Notes: generated from the sequence alone by a model not told the origin. DNA of 64,000 nucleotides from CASFRF01 sp031549345 (GCA_031549345.1 JAVBPY010000006.1:248001-312000), one strand, 5' to 3'. Numbered from the stretch's first letter, positions 8,249-17,881 are shown. Translations and numbers: made by a program.

Positions 8249-10855
8249 ATGATGAGCCCTGACGTAAAATCATGGTCGCGCGACCTGTGCCTGATCGGCG
8301 GTTTGCTGTTGCTTTTGACCGCGTCGGCCGGAGCTGAAACGCCTCCGGCCGTGTCGGCGGATTCCCGAAAGGCAACGGTGAAAGGCGCTGAAGATGCCCG
8401 AAAAAAACAGCTGGAAGAAGTGAATGCCCTCCTGAAAAAGGCTCGTGATTTGCGTCGGCGTGCCCTTGCCATTGACCTTAAGAATGTTGAATGGAAGAGT
8501 GTTTTTGCCGAGGCGGATATTACTTACCTGGAGGCTTGGGAAAAGTTGGAACCTCCGGTGCGTGCGGGCGAAACTCCGGGTGTCCCGTCGGCTCCGGCCC
8601 GGTTGCCGGGAGAAGCTGCCGAACGGATGCGGACGGCTTTGGCAAAGGAGCGTTTGGATTTTGCCGGAGAATGGTCGCGGCGGATTATGGCTTCCGCGGA
8701 AGCGGCGTTCGCGGAAAAACGCTACGATGACGCCCTGGCGATTTCCAGCGAGGCGATTTTGATTGACAACCGGCAGGCCAAGGCGGTGGAACGCCTTGCG
8801 GAGCGCTGTCGGAAGGCGTTGGCGAAGGACGATTACCGTGAGGATGTCGCCCCCGCGACATTTGCCCCGGACCGTCCGGCGGAACAGCGTGCGATTGCAC
8901 AGAGAATGCGCAACGCGCGTACCTATTATGACAACGGACGTTATCAGGAAGCGCGTCAGGAGTTGGAGCAAGTCTACATTGCCGATCCCTTTAACAGCGA
9001 TGCGATGATGCTTCTCAATCTTGTATACCAGAAAATGTACCGCGGCGCGATCGGCCGTCAGCAGGCCACCGTGGAAGAGCAGTTTGCATTCAATGCGTGG
9101 AGCTGGGCGGAGCCGATCCGCTCAGAAGAATCGTTGGAAAAAGAGCTGGCTGTTGAAGTGAAAACCACCGGTGCGGACGACGTCTATTCCAAGTTGGAGT
9201 CGACGATTATTCCGAATGTCGAATTCGACCGCGCCGATTTGCTGACGGTTCTCCGTTTCCTCAACGATGTGGGGCGTCGGCGTGGAAGCGCCGGTGTGAA
9301 CATCGCTCTCGGCGGTCAGCAGTCGGAGCTGGATGGTCTCAGCAAAATCACCATGAGTTTCGCCCGGATTCCCCTGGGTGAAGTGATCCGTTATCTTTGC
9401 CAGGAGCTCGGCCTCAAGTACCGCGTCGATGCAACGGGCGTAACCATCGGTCTGAACGTGGACCCCATGCAGTCGCGCTCGTTTACCGTGCGTGCGGACT
9501 TGATTTCGAGCATTGCCGGCGGGGGCGGAGCCGCCGCGGGCGGCGAGGCCGGCACAGGCACAGGCACGGTGAGCGCGGAATCTCTCGGGAAGACCGGCGA
9601 AGCGAGCGATGTTGAAATTTTCGGTAAAGGACGGGATGCGGCCGCCGCTCCGCGCGCCACGGCGATCAACGAAGAGGCGTTGAAGAAGTATTTTTCCGCC
9701 CGGGGTATTCCCTTTGGCGAAGGAAGCACGATTCAGTATTTTGCCGCAAGCAACGCATTGATCGTGCGCAATACAAACGAGAATTTGCGGCGTCTGGAGA
9801 AACTGCTCGGTACGCTGAAAACATTCAGCAATACGCTTGTCATGGTCGAAATCAAAATGGTGGAAATCAATGAAACCGACTGGCAGGAGCTTGGTTTCGA
9901 CTGGGTGTTCAATACCTTTACCGATGCCAATCCATCCAGTTACGCGAGCTGGGACGCCTCCATCAACAAGAGTGTTTTGCGGAGCACCGGAACGATGGCG
10001 GGATCTTCTGCGAGCGGTGCTCAGGGTGTTACGCTGGATACCAATGGGAACCCGATAACTGCCGGAGGTACCGCATCCGCCTCCAATACCAACACAAATA
10101 AGAAATTGATCGACAACCTGAGGCTCTTTCCGAACTTCGGCACCGGATTGATCGATGGCGTGGATATCAACCTTGCGCTGACGATCAATGCGGTCAGCCA
10201 GAATATGCGGACGGAAGTCCTTTCGTCGCCGAAAATTGTAAGCGCCAGCGGCAAAGCGGCCCACATCAAAATGGCCAAGCAGTATTATTTTCCGGAATCC
10301 TGGGACGGCCCGGAAATTTCAACAAACAACAACTTTGTTTCGGTGATTCCTCCGAAACCGGAATGGGGCGACGGCGGAACGGACATCGGGATCATTTTCA
10401 ACATGATGCCGACAATCAGCGCCGACCGCGAAACCGTAACACTGCATTTGCAGCCGGAAATTGCTTCCTACATCGGACAGACTGACGACGTGGTGGCCAT
10501 TCAGCAGGGGACGATTGAGCTTGCCACAGGGAAGCGCACCCCCTATGCCGCCGGAACGCGCGTTTTCTCGGTCTGGATGCCGGTTATCGCCAAGCGTACG
10601 CTTGATGTAACAGTTAAAGTTGCCGACGGTGAAACCATCGTCCTGGGGGGGATGATTGACAGCAAAACGGAAACGTTGAGCGATAAATGGCCGGTTCTGG
10701 GGGAAATTCCGCTGATTGGGCGTCTTTTCTCCAGCCAATATGACAAGAAAAAGAAGACGAATATGCTGATTTTTGTGACCGCTCGCCTGGTTGACGGCGC
10801 GGGCGTGCCGATTAAGCGTAACCGTCCGTACGGCTCCCCCGAATTCGATCGATAA
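8249..10855 (+). CDS. Outer-membrane secretin, Amuc_1098/PilQ-GspD type, copy 1
   Basis: 868 residues. A signal peptide (GGLLLLLTASAGA) is followed by an alpha-helical TPR-like region (about 45-280), an N-domain region with Ala/Gly-rich linker (about 420-460), a second N-domain ending ALIVRNTNENLRRLEKLL, and the secretin beta-barrel domain from about 530 (VEIKMVEINETDWQELGFDW) to the end, with the diagnostic PVLGEIPLIGRLFSS near 815 and a C-terminal LIFVTARLV. Such proteins form multimeric outer-membrane pores for pili or secreted proteins. It equals Amuc_1098 by position. The next gene is another secretin only 15 bases downstream. Confidence 0.9.
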   Translation: MMSPDVKSWSRDLCLIGGLLLLLTASAGAETPPAVSADSRKATVKGAEDARKKQLEEVNALLKKARDLRRRALAIDLKNVEWKSVFAEADITYLEAWEKLEPPVRAGETPGVPSAPARLPGEAAERMRTALAKERLDFAGEWSRRIMASAEAAFAEKRYDDALAISSEAILIDNRQAKAVERLAERCRKALAKDDYREDVAPATFAPDRPAEQRAIAQRMRNARTYYDNGRYQEARQELEQVYIADPFNSDAMMLLNLVYQKMYRGAIGRQQATVEEQFAFNAWSWAEPIRSEESLEKELAVEVKTTGADDVYSKLESTIIPNVEFDRADLLTVLRFLNDVGRRRGSAGVNIALGGQQSELDGLSKITMSFARIPLGEVIRYLCQELGLKYRVDATGVTIGLNVDPMQSRSFTVRADLISSIAGGGGAAAGGEAGTGTGTVSAESLGKTGEASDVEIFGKGRDAAAAPRATAINEEALKKYFSARGIPFGEGSTIQYFAASNALIVRNTNENLRRLEKLLGTLKTFSNTLVMVEIKMVEINETDWQELGFDWVFNTFTDANPSSYASWDASINKSVLRSTGTMAGSSASGAQGVTLDTNGNPITAGGTASASNTNTNKKLIDNLRLFPNFGTGLIDGVDINLALTINAVSQNMRTEVLSSPKIVSASGKAAHIKMAKQYYFPESWDGPEISTNNNFVSVIPPKPEWGDGGTDIGIIFNMMPTISADRETVTLHLQPEIASYIGQTDDVVAIQQGTIELATGKRTPYAAGTRVFSVWMPVIAKRTLDVTVKVADGETIVLGGMIDSKTETLSDKWPVLGEIPLIGRLFSSQYDKKKKTNMLIFVTARLVDGAGVPIKRNRPYGSPEFDR

Positions 10856-10870
10856 TATAACGCCGGAGGC

Positions 10871-13372
10871 ATGTCAAAGATGGCGAAAAAGTGGAATATT
10901 CAATGGATGACGCTGGCGGCGACGCTGGTTGGCGGCGTCGCGATGGCGGAGGAATCGGCTCTGCCGGTTGTTCCCACCCCGTCTCAGCAGAATGTGATCA
11001 ACCGGGAAGTCGTCAACAAAACGGCGATCGAGGTGCGTGCGGAGCAGACGCTCAAGCGGGGCGAAGACCGTGTACGCGAGGGGAACGTTGAGTTTGCCGC
11101 CGGACGTTACGATAATGCCGCCGTGCATTATCTGGAAGCGGTCAAAATTTACCAGCAGGCGGAAAAGCAATTCGTCGCACTGGGGACGGAATCGTTCAAA
11201 TCGCGGATTGATTTCTGCCGGGACCTGATCGGGAAGTGCTACTATTACCGGGCGCAGGACGCCATATTGCGGGCCGATGAACTTGCGGCGTCTTTGCGTT
11301 TCGATGAGGCGATTGCGCTCTGTAAAGAAGCGATGGAGTATTATCCGGAGGGGAAAAAAGTTCTCCAAGCCCGGATTGACAATATGGAAAAACGTCGTTC
11401 CGCCGCGGACCTCCGCGAGCGGGGCGGGACGGAACAGCTTATTCCGGACAAAGGGACCCAGGAATATCGGATCGGCGTTCTAATGAAGCAGGGTCGCGAG
11501 CTTTTCCGAATCGGTGAATACGAAAAAAGCGTTCGGAAATTCCAGGAAATCATTCTCATGGACCCCTACCACTCCGAAGCGTTGCACAATTTGCGCGCCG
11601 TCTACCGGAAGATTGCGAAGGAAGGGGATTTGCGCAATGCCGTTCAACATAAGAAGGCGATCACGGAACTCGAGTGGAAATGGGCCGGCCCGTTTCGTCA
11701 TGAAGACGAGGTTGTTTCCTCCAACGCACTCCCCGAGGCCGTCCGCAAACAGGAACAGCAGAAAAGTCCGCTTCAGGAAAAACTTGAGGCGATTTCCATC
11801 CGTAAGGTAGACTTTGAGAACGTGAGTGTTGCCCGGATCGTCAAATACCTTCAAGATGAAAGCCGGCGCAACGATCCGGAAAAAGAGGGAGTGAATATCT
11901 TCCTGCGCAGTTTTGTTTCGGAAGAAGAGAAAGCCGCCGCCGCCGCCAAGCGCGCTGCCGCCGCCGCGGGAACGGGAGTGCCTGCCGCCGAAGGAGAGGG
12001 GGATCTCGGGCTCGTCGCGGTTGAAGCGGTCGAAGCTGTTGATGGCGTCCTTTCCGGCGAAGCCCCGGACAATTCTCCGAAAATTACCTTTTTCACCTCC
12101 GACAATACCACACTCCTTCAGGCGATTCAGCAGTTGGCGGGTGCGGCGAAACTCAAATATAGGATCGAGCCTCATGCGGTGGTGATGGCTCCGGAGTCCG
12201 TTGCCCTGGATGATATGGAAACAGAATTCATCCCCCTGGATCCTTCCTCCCTGGGCCATCTGGCATCCGGCGGCGAGGATCCGGAAGAGCTTAAGCAATA
12301 TCTGTCCGGCATTCCGTTTCCGGAAGGTGCCACGGCGATTTATGACCCCCGTGTCAGCCGTTTGATTGTAACAAATACCCCGGAGAATCTGCGCTCTCTC
12401 CAATTGCTTGTGGACACCGTGCTGAATAAGCCCGAGCCGCAGATTGAGCTGATTGCAAAATTCATTGAAGTAGACCAGAACGATTTGCAGGAACTCGGCT
12501 TCGATTACATGCTCAGTTACAACGCGGCGAATGCGCCGTATGGGACGGGAGCCATCGGCGACTTCGGCGCATCGCACCGGTTGTCGTTCGACGAGGCCCT
12601 TACCGGAATGATGCGCAACTCGGGGACGGATGCGCTGTTTGTTGTTTCCGGGAGCGCGCGCGATGGAAACTTGAGCTATCAGGCATCAGTTTTTGCCACC
12701 AACCAGCTGGATTCCTCCGATACGCTGGCTTCTCCGCGTATTCTGACGCTCCAAAACCAGGAGGTCTTCATCGAAATGACCGAAGAGCGTCCGTATGCCG
12801 ATGAATATGCGGACAGCGAAGAGACCATCTCTTCGCCCGGCGGTACCAACAACGGTTCCAACGAATACAGTATCTACACCCGGATCGGACCGATGCCGGA
12901 GTTCGGCGATCCGGAGCCAACGGGGATCACCATGCGGATCAACCCGATCACCGTCGACGTGGAACGCCAAACGATTACGCTGGAGGATTTCAATCCCCAG
13001 GTGGTCACGTTCGTCGGTTACACGACGTACGACAGCGTCAGTTCCGATGGGGCGATCGAAAGAATGAAGAAGCCGATTTTCGACAAGCGCGACATTAAGA
13101 CCACACTTACCATTGCGGACGGCGCAACGGTGGTGATCGGTGGCGTCGTCGACGATCAAGTGGATATTTTGAATGACAAAATTCCAATCCTCGGCGATCT
13201 TCCGTTGGTGGGGCGTTTCTTCCAGTCGCGCTATACCCGCGCCAAAAAGAGGACACTCCTGATTTTCCTTACGTGCCGCGTGGTCCGTCCCGACGGTTCG
13301 CCGTTCTTCCCCGCCGCCGGACGTGTAAGCGATGTGAATGTGGGGGGCGTTCCGAGGTTCAGCATCGATTGA
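10871..13372 (+). CDS. Outer-membrane secretin, copy 2
   Basis: 833 residues with the same plan as the preceding gene: signal peptide (WMTLAATLVGGVAMAEE), TPR-like helical region (about 50-270), N-domain with an Ala/Glu-rich low-complexity segment (about 350-390), and a secretin domain from about 525 (IAKFIEVDQNDLQELGFDYM) to PILGDLPLVGRFFQS (about 772) and LLIFLTCRVV. The two copies are clearly related but diverged over most of their length, so the duplication is old. It ends the operon; a strong terminator follows. Whether the two form a mixed ring or two separate pores cannot be told from sequence. Confidence 0.88.
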   Translation: MSKMAKKWNIQWMTLAATLVGGVAMAEESALPVVPTPSQQNVINREVVNKTAIEVRAEQTLKRGEDRVREGNVEFAAGRYDNAAVHYLEAVKIYQQAEKQFVALGTESFKSRIDFCRDLIGKCYYYRAQDAILRADELAASLRFDEAIALCKEAMEYYPEGKKVLQARIDNMEKRRSAADLRERGGTEQLIPDKGTQEYRIGVLMKQGRELFRIGEYEKSVRKFQEIILMDPYHSEALHNLRAVYRKIAKEGDLRNAVQHKKAITELEWKWAGPFRHEDEVVSSNALPEAVRKQEQQKSPLQEKLEAISIRKVDFENVSVARIVKYLQDESRRNDPEKEGVNIFLRSFVSEEEKAAAAAKRAAAAAGTGVPAAEGEGDLGLVAVEAVEAVDGVLSGEAPDNSPKITFFTSDNTTLLQAIQQLAGAAKLKYRIEPHAVVMAPESVALDDMETEFIPLDPSSLGHLASGGEDPEELKQYLSGIPFPEGATAIYDPRVSRLIVTNTPENLRSLQLLVDTVLNKPEPQIELIAKFIEVDQNDLQELGFDYMLSYNAANAPYGTGAIGDFGASHRLSFDEALTGMMRNSGTDALFVVSGSARDGNLSYQASVFATNQLDSSDTLASPRILTLQNQEVFIEMTEERPYADEYADSEETISSPGGTNNGSNEYSIYTRIGPMPEFGDPEPTGITMRINPITVDVERQTITLEDFNPQVVTFVGYTTYDSVSSDGAIERMKKPIFDKRDIKTTLTIADGATVVIGGVVDDQVDILNDKIPILGDLPLVGRFFQSRYTRAKKRTLLIFLTCRVVRPDGSPFFPAAGRVSDVNVGGVPRFSID

Positions 13373-13396
13373 TCTCCTCTGTCAGAGGAGGATGGA

Positions 13397-13434
13397 AAGC
13401 ACCGGCGGCCGTAGAGTTGCCGGTGCTTTTTTTT
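13397..13434 (+). terminator. Terminator of the secretin operon
   Basis: Perfect 10-bp stem AAGCACCGGC / GCCGGTGCTT (13397-13406 with 13419-13428), 12-base loop, then a run of eight T. It closes the secG-to-secretin transcription unit 25 bases after the last stop codon. Confidence 0.93.
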
Positions 13435-13444
13435 GCAGGCACGC

Positions 13445-13473
13445 TTGCGAAAAGTGGGTTTCCGTGCTATAGT
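13445..13473 (+). promoter_or_regulatory. Promoter of the phosphofructokinase-gatCA operon
   Basis: TTGCGA at 13445-13450, 17-base spacer, TATAGT at 13468-13473 with an extended TGC just before it. It gives a leader of about 36 bases. The TGCTATAGTA core is identical to that in front of ilvC. Confidence 0.7.
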
Positions 13474-13516
13474 ATCGGGTTGGAACGTGGATGAAAAATC
13501 GAAAGGAATCCGAACG

Positions 13517-15172
13517 ATGAGCAACATTTCTCCCCTGCAGAAGGTGCGCGGCGCCTATGAGCCGAAACTCCCCCCCGCTTTGGCGCGCGGCGCCAAAGTC
13601 AATGTCGTCACCGGCAAGCCGACCACCGCCGTGGCGGATGTGGAGAAAGTAAAGGCTCTTTTCCCCGCGACCTTCGGCAGTCCCGCGCTCACATTTGAGG
13701 CATCGGCGGGTGCGGCCGCGATGCCCGCGATTTGCGTCGGTGTGATCCTTTCCGGCGGCCAGGCTCCCGGAGGACACAACGTGATCGCCGGCATTTTCGA
13801 CGGCCTCAAGTCCATGAATGCGGCGAACCGCCTTTATGGCTTCCTCAAGGGACCGGACGGTCTGATCAAAAACGAATTCATGGAGTTGACCGCCGACGTG
13901 ATCGCCGCATACCGCAATACCGGCGGCTTCGATATGATCGGTTCCGGACGCACCAAATTGGAAAGCGAAGAACACTTCAAGTCGGCGGAAGCGCATTGCC
14001 GCGCTCTGGGTATCTCTGCGCTGGTGGTTATCGGCGGCGACGATTCCAACACGAACGCTTGTCTTTTGGCGGAATATTACAAGCACAACAACATTCCCAT
14101 TCAGGTCATCGGCTGCCCCAAGACCATTGACGGAGACCTTAAAAACGAGTGGATCGAAACCAGTTTCGGTTTCGACACCGCCTGCCGGGTGTACAGCGAA
14201 TTGATCGGGAACATCGGCCGTGATGCGAATTCCGCCAAAAAGTACTGGCATTTTATCAAGTTGATGGGACGTTCCGCGTCGCACATCGCGTTGGAGTGCG
14301 CCCTTCAGACGCAGCCCAACGTCGCGATCGTTTCCGAGGAAGTTGCCGAACGGAAGATGACTCTTGCCGCAATTGTCGACGAAATTGCCGGCGTGGTCGC
14401 CGCCCGCGCCGCCGATGGGAACAACTTCGGCGTGGCGCTGATCCCCGAAGGATTGATCGAATTCGTTCCCGAGGTCAAGGTTTTGATTGCCGAGCTGAAC
14501 GAACTCCTGGCGCGCGAAGCCGAGGCGTTCGGAAAACTTTCCAGTGCCGACGAAAAGCTTGCGTTTGTCCGCGGCCGTCTCGGCGCGACGTCGGCTCCGG
14601 TGTTCGCCGAGTTGCCGACGGGAATTCAGCTCCAGCTTTGCAATGACCGCGACCCCCATGGCAATGTTCAGGTGTCGCTGATTGAAACGGAAAAAATGCT
14701 CGCCGAAATGGTCGGCGCGAAGCTCAAGGCCATGAAGGCCGCGGGAATGTACAAAGGTAAATTCGCCAGTCAGGTGCATTTCTTCGGCTACGAAGGCCGC
14801 TGCGCCGCGCCGTCGAACTACGACGCCGACTATTGCTACAGTCTGGGATTCAACGCCGCGGCGCTGATCGGCGCGGGCAAGACCGGGTATATGTCCAGCG
14901 TGCGCAACACTACGCGCCCCGCGTCGGAATGGATCGCCGGCGGTATTCCCATCACCATGATGATGAACATCGAACGCCGCCACGGACACGATAAGCCGGT
15001 GATCCAGAAGGCGCTTGTCCTCCTGGACGGCGCGCCGTTCAAGGCTTTCGCCGCCAAGCGCGCCGAATGGGCGCGCGGAACCTGCTACGTGTATCCCGGC
15101 CCGATCCAGTACTTCGGCCCCTCGGAGGTGTGCGACCTCGTTACACGCACGTTGTCGCTGGAGCGGGCGTAA
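13517..15172 (+). CDS. pfp: Pyrophosphate-dependent 6-phosphofructokinase, long form
   Basis: 551 residues. Phosphorylates fructose 6-phosphate, using pyrophosphate rather than ATP and working in both directions. The pattern GVILSGGQAPGGHN (about 75-90) is the nucleotide/PPi-site glycine loop, GGDDSNTNA has Asp where ATP enzymes have Gly, which marks PPi users, and GCPKTIDGDL carries the Lys and catalytic Asp of PPi-PFKs. IKLMGRSASHIALECALQ is the substrate-binding MGR motif. The length fits the plant-beta/long bacterial clade. The ATG at 13517 is chosen because GAAAGGAAT precedes it and the protein start matches the family (SNISPLQKVRGAYEP). gatC follows after 6 bases. Confidence 0.93.
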   Translation: MSNISPLQKVRGAYEPKLPPALARGAKVNVVTGKPTTAVADVEKVKALFPATFGSPALTFEASAGAAAMPAICVGVILSGGQAPGGHNVIAGIFDGLKSMNAANRLYGFLKGPDGLIKNEFMELTADVIAAYRNTGGFDMIGSGRTKLESEEHFKSAEAHCRALGISALVVIGGDDSNTNACLLAEYYKHNNIPIQVIGCPKTIDGDLKNEWIETSFGFDTACRVYSELIGNIGRDANSAKKYWHFIKLMGRSASHIALECALQTQPNVAIVSEEVAERKMTLAAIVDEIAGVVAARAADGNNFGVALIPEGLIEFVPEVKVLIAELNELLAREAEAFGKLSSADEKLAFVRGRLGATSAPVFAELPTGIQLQLCNDRDPHGNVQVSLIETEKMLAEMVGAKLKAMKAAGMYKGKFASQVHFFGYEGRCAAPSNYDADYCYSLGFNAAALIGAGKTGYMSSVRNTTRPASEWIAGGIPITMMMNIERRHGHDKPVIQKALVLLDGAPFKAFAAKRAEWARGTCYVYPGPIQYFGPSEVCDLVTRTLSLERA

Positions 15173-15178
15173 TATATC

Positions 15179-15487
15179 ATGGATACGCAAAATCGGATCG
15201 ACGTCGAGTACGTGGCCCGGTTGGCCCGGTTGGAGCTTGCCCCGGAAGCGGTGGCGAAGCTCCAGAAGGACATGCAGGCGATTCTCGACTACATTGCCGA
15301 GCTGGCCGAAGTGGATGTTTCCGGTGTGGAACCGATGCTTCACGCGACCACGTTGACCAATGTCTGGCGTGACGACGTTGTCGAAAACCTGCCGGGACGC
15401 GACATCATGCTGGACAACGCTCCGGCGCTGATTAACGGCGACCTTTGGAAGGTTCCGAAAGTTTTACCCGGCGAAGGGAGCAACTGA
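15179..15487 (+). CDS. gatC: Aspartyl/glutamyl-tRNA amidotransferase subunit C
   Basis: 102 residues, the normal length. GatC stabilises the GatCAB complex that converts Glu-tRNA(Gln) or Asp-tRNA(Asn) to the amidated form. The N-terminus (IDVEYVARLARLEL) is the GatC signature, followed by QKDMQAILDYIAELAEVDVSGVEPM and the C-terminal RDDVV...LPGRDIMLDNAP segment. Its stop overlaps the gatA start (TGATG), a usual sign of coupled translation. gatB is not in the window. Confidence 0.96.
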   Translation: MDTQNRIDVEYVARLARLELAPEAVAKLQKDMQAILDYIAELAEVDVSGVEPMLHATTLTNVWRDDVVENLPGRDIMLDNAPALINGDLWKVPKVLPGEGSN

Positions 15488-16923
15488 TGGACGCGACAAC
15501 ACTGCACGAAGCGGCGGAACTTCTGGAAAAACGCGAGGTTTCCGCCGCCGAAATCGCCATGCATTATCTGAAACGCTGCGTTGAACGCGATGGAGACATC
15601 CACGCGTTTCTGAAGCTTGATCCGGAAAGGATTTTAGCCGCCGCCGCCCAATCCGACGCGCGGCGCGCGTCGGGCGCGGCATTGAGCCCGTTGGACGGGC
15701 TCCCGGTCGGGATGAAGGATTGCATTTCCAGCATGGGGGAAACGTGTTCCTGCGGCTCCAAACTTCTTGAAGGTTTGGTCGCTCCCTATGACGCGACGGT
15801 GGTTGCGAAGATTCGCGCGCAGGGAATGATCCCCTTCGGGCGGTTGAATATGGACGAATTTGCGATGGGCTCCAGCTGCGAAAACAGCGCTTTTTTCCCG
15901 ACGCGCAATCCGCACGACACGTCGCGGGTTTCCGGCGGTTCCAGCGGCGGTTCGGCCGCGGCGGTCGGCGGCGGGCTTGTCCCGGCCGCGCTGGGGAGCG
16001 ATACGGGCGGTTCCATCCGCCAGCCGGCGTCGTTCTGCGGCATTGTCGGCATGAAGCCGACGTACGGGCGCGTTTCCCGCTTCGGGGTGGGGGCGCTCGC
16101 CTCCAGTCTGGATCAGGTGGGGCCCATGACGCGCGATGTGCTCGACGCGGCGCTCCTTTTGGATGTGATCGGCGGGCGGGACGTCAAGGACTCCACATCG
16201 CGTCCCGATCCGTGCTCCGGATTTTTCCAGGCGACGAAGGCGGTGAAGGCCGATTTGCGCGGCGTGAAAGTGGGACTTCCCAAAGAGTATTTTCCGAGCG
16301 AGGGGATGGATGCGGGCGTGGCGAAGGTTCTCCAGGCCGCGTTGGAGCGCGTTCGCGCACTGGGCGCTGAAATCGTGGAAGTTTCCCTGCCGCATACAAA
16401 ATACGTTGTTCCCACCTACTGCATTGTCGCCACGGCCGAGGCCAGTGCGAATCTGGCCCGTTTTGACGGCATCCGCTATGGGAAGCGCGTGGAAGGCACG
16501 GACTTGATCGATACATACTTCAAGAGCCGCGGCGCGGGCTTCGGGGACGAAGTCAAACGCCGCATCCTCCTGGGGACATACGTCCTTTCCAGCGGGTATT
16601 ACGACGCGTATTATTTGCGGGCGCAGAAAGTGCGGACATTGATCCGGCGCGATTTTGAAGAAGCGGCGAAGCGTTGCGACGTCCTCTTCACACCGGTGAG
16701 TCCCACCGTCGCCTTCAGGGTCGGCGAAAAGACCGACCCGCTGCAATTGTACATGATCGATATTTTTACCACCGCGCTGAATCTGGCGGGGGGCTGTGGA
16801 ATCAGTGTTCCGGCGGGTTTGGACGAGGCGACAAAAATGCCCGTCGGCGTGCAATTCATGGCTCCGCCCATGGCGGAGGCGGAATTGTTGCGCGTGGCGC
16901 GGGCGTTTGAACTGGCGCGTTGA
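15487..16923 (+). CDS. gatA: Aspartyl/glutamyl-tRNA amidotransferase subunit A
   Basis: 478 residues. Amidase subunit that releases ammonia from glutamine for tRNA-dependent amidation. The amidase-signature triad is intact: K77 (GLPVGMKD), cis-Ser152 (SGGSSGGSA) and nucleophile S176 (GSDTGGSIRQP), at nearly the same numbers as in characterised GatA. The start codon overlaps the gatC stop by one base; a longer in-frame start inside gatC is less likely. The presence of gatCA implies the indirect route to Gln-tRNA or Asn-tRNA in this organism. Confidence 0.97.
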   Translation: MDATTLHEAAELLEKREVSAAEIAMHYLKRCVERDGDIHAFLKLDPERILAAAAQSDARRASGAALSPLDGLPVGMKDCISSMGETCSCGSKLLEGLVAPYDATVVAKIRAQGMIPFGRLNMDEFAMGSSCENSAFFPTRNPHDTSRVSGGSSGGSAAAVGGGLVPAALGSDTGGSIRQPASFCGIVGMKPTYGRVSRFGVGALASSLDQVGPMTRDVLDAALLLDVIGGRDVKDSTSRPDPCSGFFQATKAVKADLRGVKVGLPKEYFPSEGMDAGVAKVLQAALERVRALGAEIVEVSLPHTKYVVPTYCIVATAEASANLARFDGIRYGKRVEGTDLIDTYFKSRGAGFGDEVKRRILLGTYVLSSGYYDAYYLRAQKVRTLIRRDFEEAAKRCDVLFTPVSPTVAFRVGEKTDPLQLYMIDIFTTALNLAGGCGISVPAGLDEATKMPVGVQFMAPPMAEAELLRVARAFELAR

Positions 16924-16924
16924 A

Positions 16925-17881
16925 ATGAAGTATGTTTTCGGGCCGGTGGCGTCGCGGCGGCTCGGGCGATCCTTGGGGGTTGACCTGGTGCCGCCGAAAA
17001 CGTGCTCGCACGACTGCATTTATTGCGAAGCGGGGGCGACAACGCGCCTTACGCTCGATTGCATGGAGTATGTGCCCACGGCGGCGGTTGCCGCCGAGCT
17101 CCGCTCCGTCCTCTCTCTGGCCCCGGAAATCGATTGTGTTACTTTTTCCGGCGCGGGGGAACCGACGCTGCACAGCGGCATCGGCGACTTGATTCATTTG
17201 ATCAAAACGGAGTTTCCCCGCTACCGTTGTTGTGTTCTCACCAACGCGGCGGGGTTTTCCGACCCCGCTGTGCGCCGTCGCGTCGCGGAGGCCGATTTGG
17301 TGATCCCGTCGCTGGATGCCACGTGCGAAGAGGAATTTCAGGCCGTGAACCGCCCTGTCCCCGGCTTGTCCTTTGCGGTGTTTCTGGAAGGGCTCCGGGC
17401 ATTTACGCGCGAGGCGCAGGGGACGGTGATTCTGGAATATTTTATCATCCCCGGCGTGAACGATACGGACGATTCCATTGCGCGTCTTACAGAGATCCTA
17501 GGATCAATGCACGCGGAGAAATTGCAACTAAATACATTGGATCGTCCCGGCGTTGTTCACGGGCTGAAGCCTGCTTCTTCCGAAGTGATTTTGCGCTTTA
17601 TCCGGGCGCTTGCGCCGGTTTTACCGGTCGAGGCGGTGGGGGCGTTTCGCTACAATGCGGGTGTGTCGAGCGCCGTCGAAACGGCGCGGCGCGACTTGGA
17701 GCTTCGGCTTATGGAATTGGGCTTGCGCCGTCCCCTGACGGTTGCCGACGGAGCCCTTGCGCTGGATTGCGCGCCGGAAACGGTGGACGAATATTTGAAG
17801 CATCTCGCCGCTTCCGGCGCCATGACGGCGACGGAGGGGGAGCGTGGAACGTTTTACTCAACCAACGACAGGAAAAGATGA
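16925..17881 (+). CDS. Radical SAM protein, COG0731 type
   Basis: 318 residues. The SAM-cluster motif CSHDCIYC (C27, C31, C34) binds the 4Fe-4S cluster, and FSGAGEPTLH is the SAM-binding GGE-like strand. The start KYVFGPVASRRLGRSLGVDL is typical of COG0731, a family related to the TYW1 wybutosine enzyme but of unknown bacterial function. The C-terminal ~70 residues look like a winged-helix domain (VADGALALDCAPETVDEYLK). The ATG lies one base after the gatA stop, and the end overlaps the next gene by ATGA, so it belongs to the same operon. The substrate is unknown. Confidence 0.87.
   Translation: MKYVFGPVASRRLGRSLGVDLVPPKTCSHDCIYCEAGATTRLTLDCMEYVPTAAVAAELRSVLSLAPEIDCVTFSGAGEPTLHSGIGDLIHLIKTEFPRYRCCVLTNAAGFSDPAVRRRVAEADLVIPSLDATCEEEFQAVNRPVPGLSFAVFLEGLRAFTREAQGTVILEYFIIPGVNDTDDSIARLTEILGSMHAEKLQLNTLDRPGVVHGLKPASSEVILRFIRALAPVLPVEAVGAFRYNAGVSSAVETARRDLELRLMELGLRRPLTVADGALALDCAPETVDEYLKHLAASGAMTATEGERGTFYSTNDRKR

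Noticed and set aside
13382..15343. 653-codon minus-strand frame over the phosphofructokinase gene
   Set aside because: It is the antisense of a conserved enzyme and has no RBS or domain.
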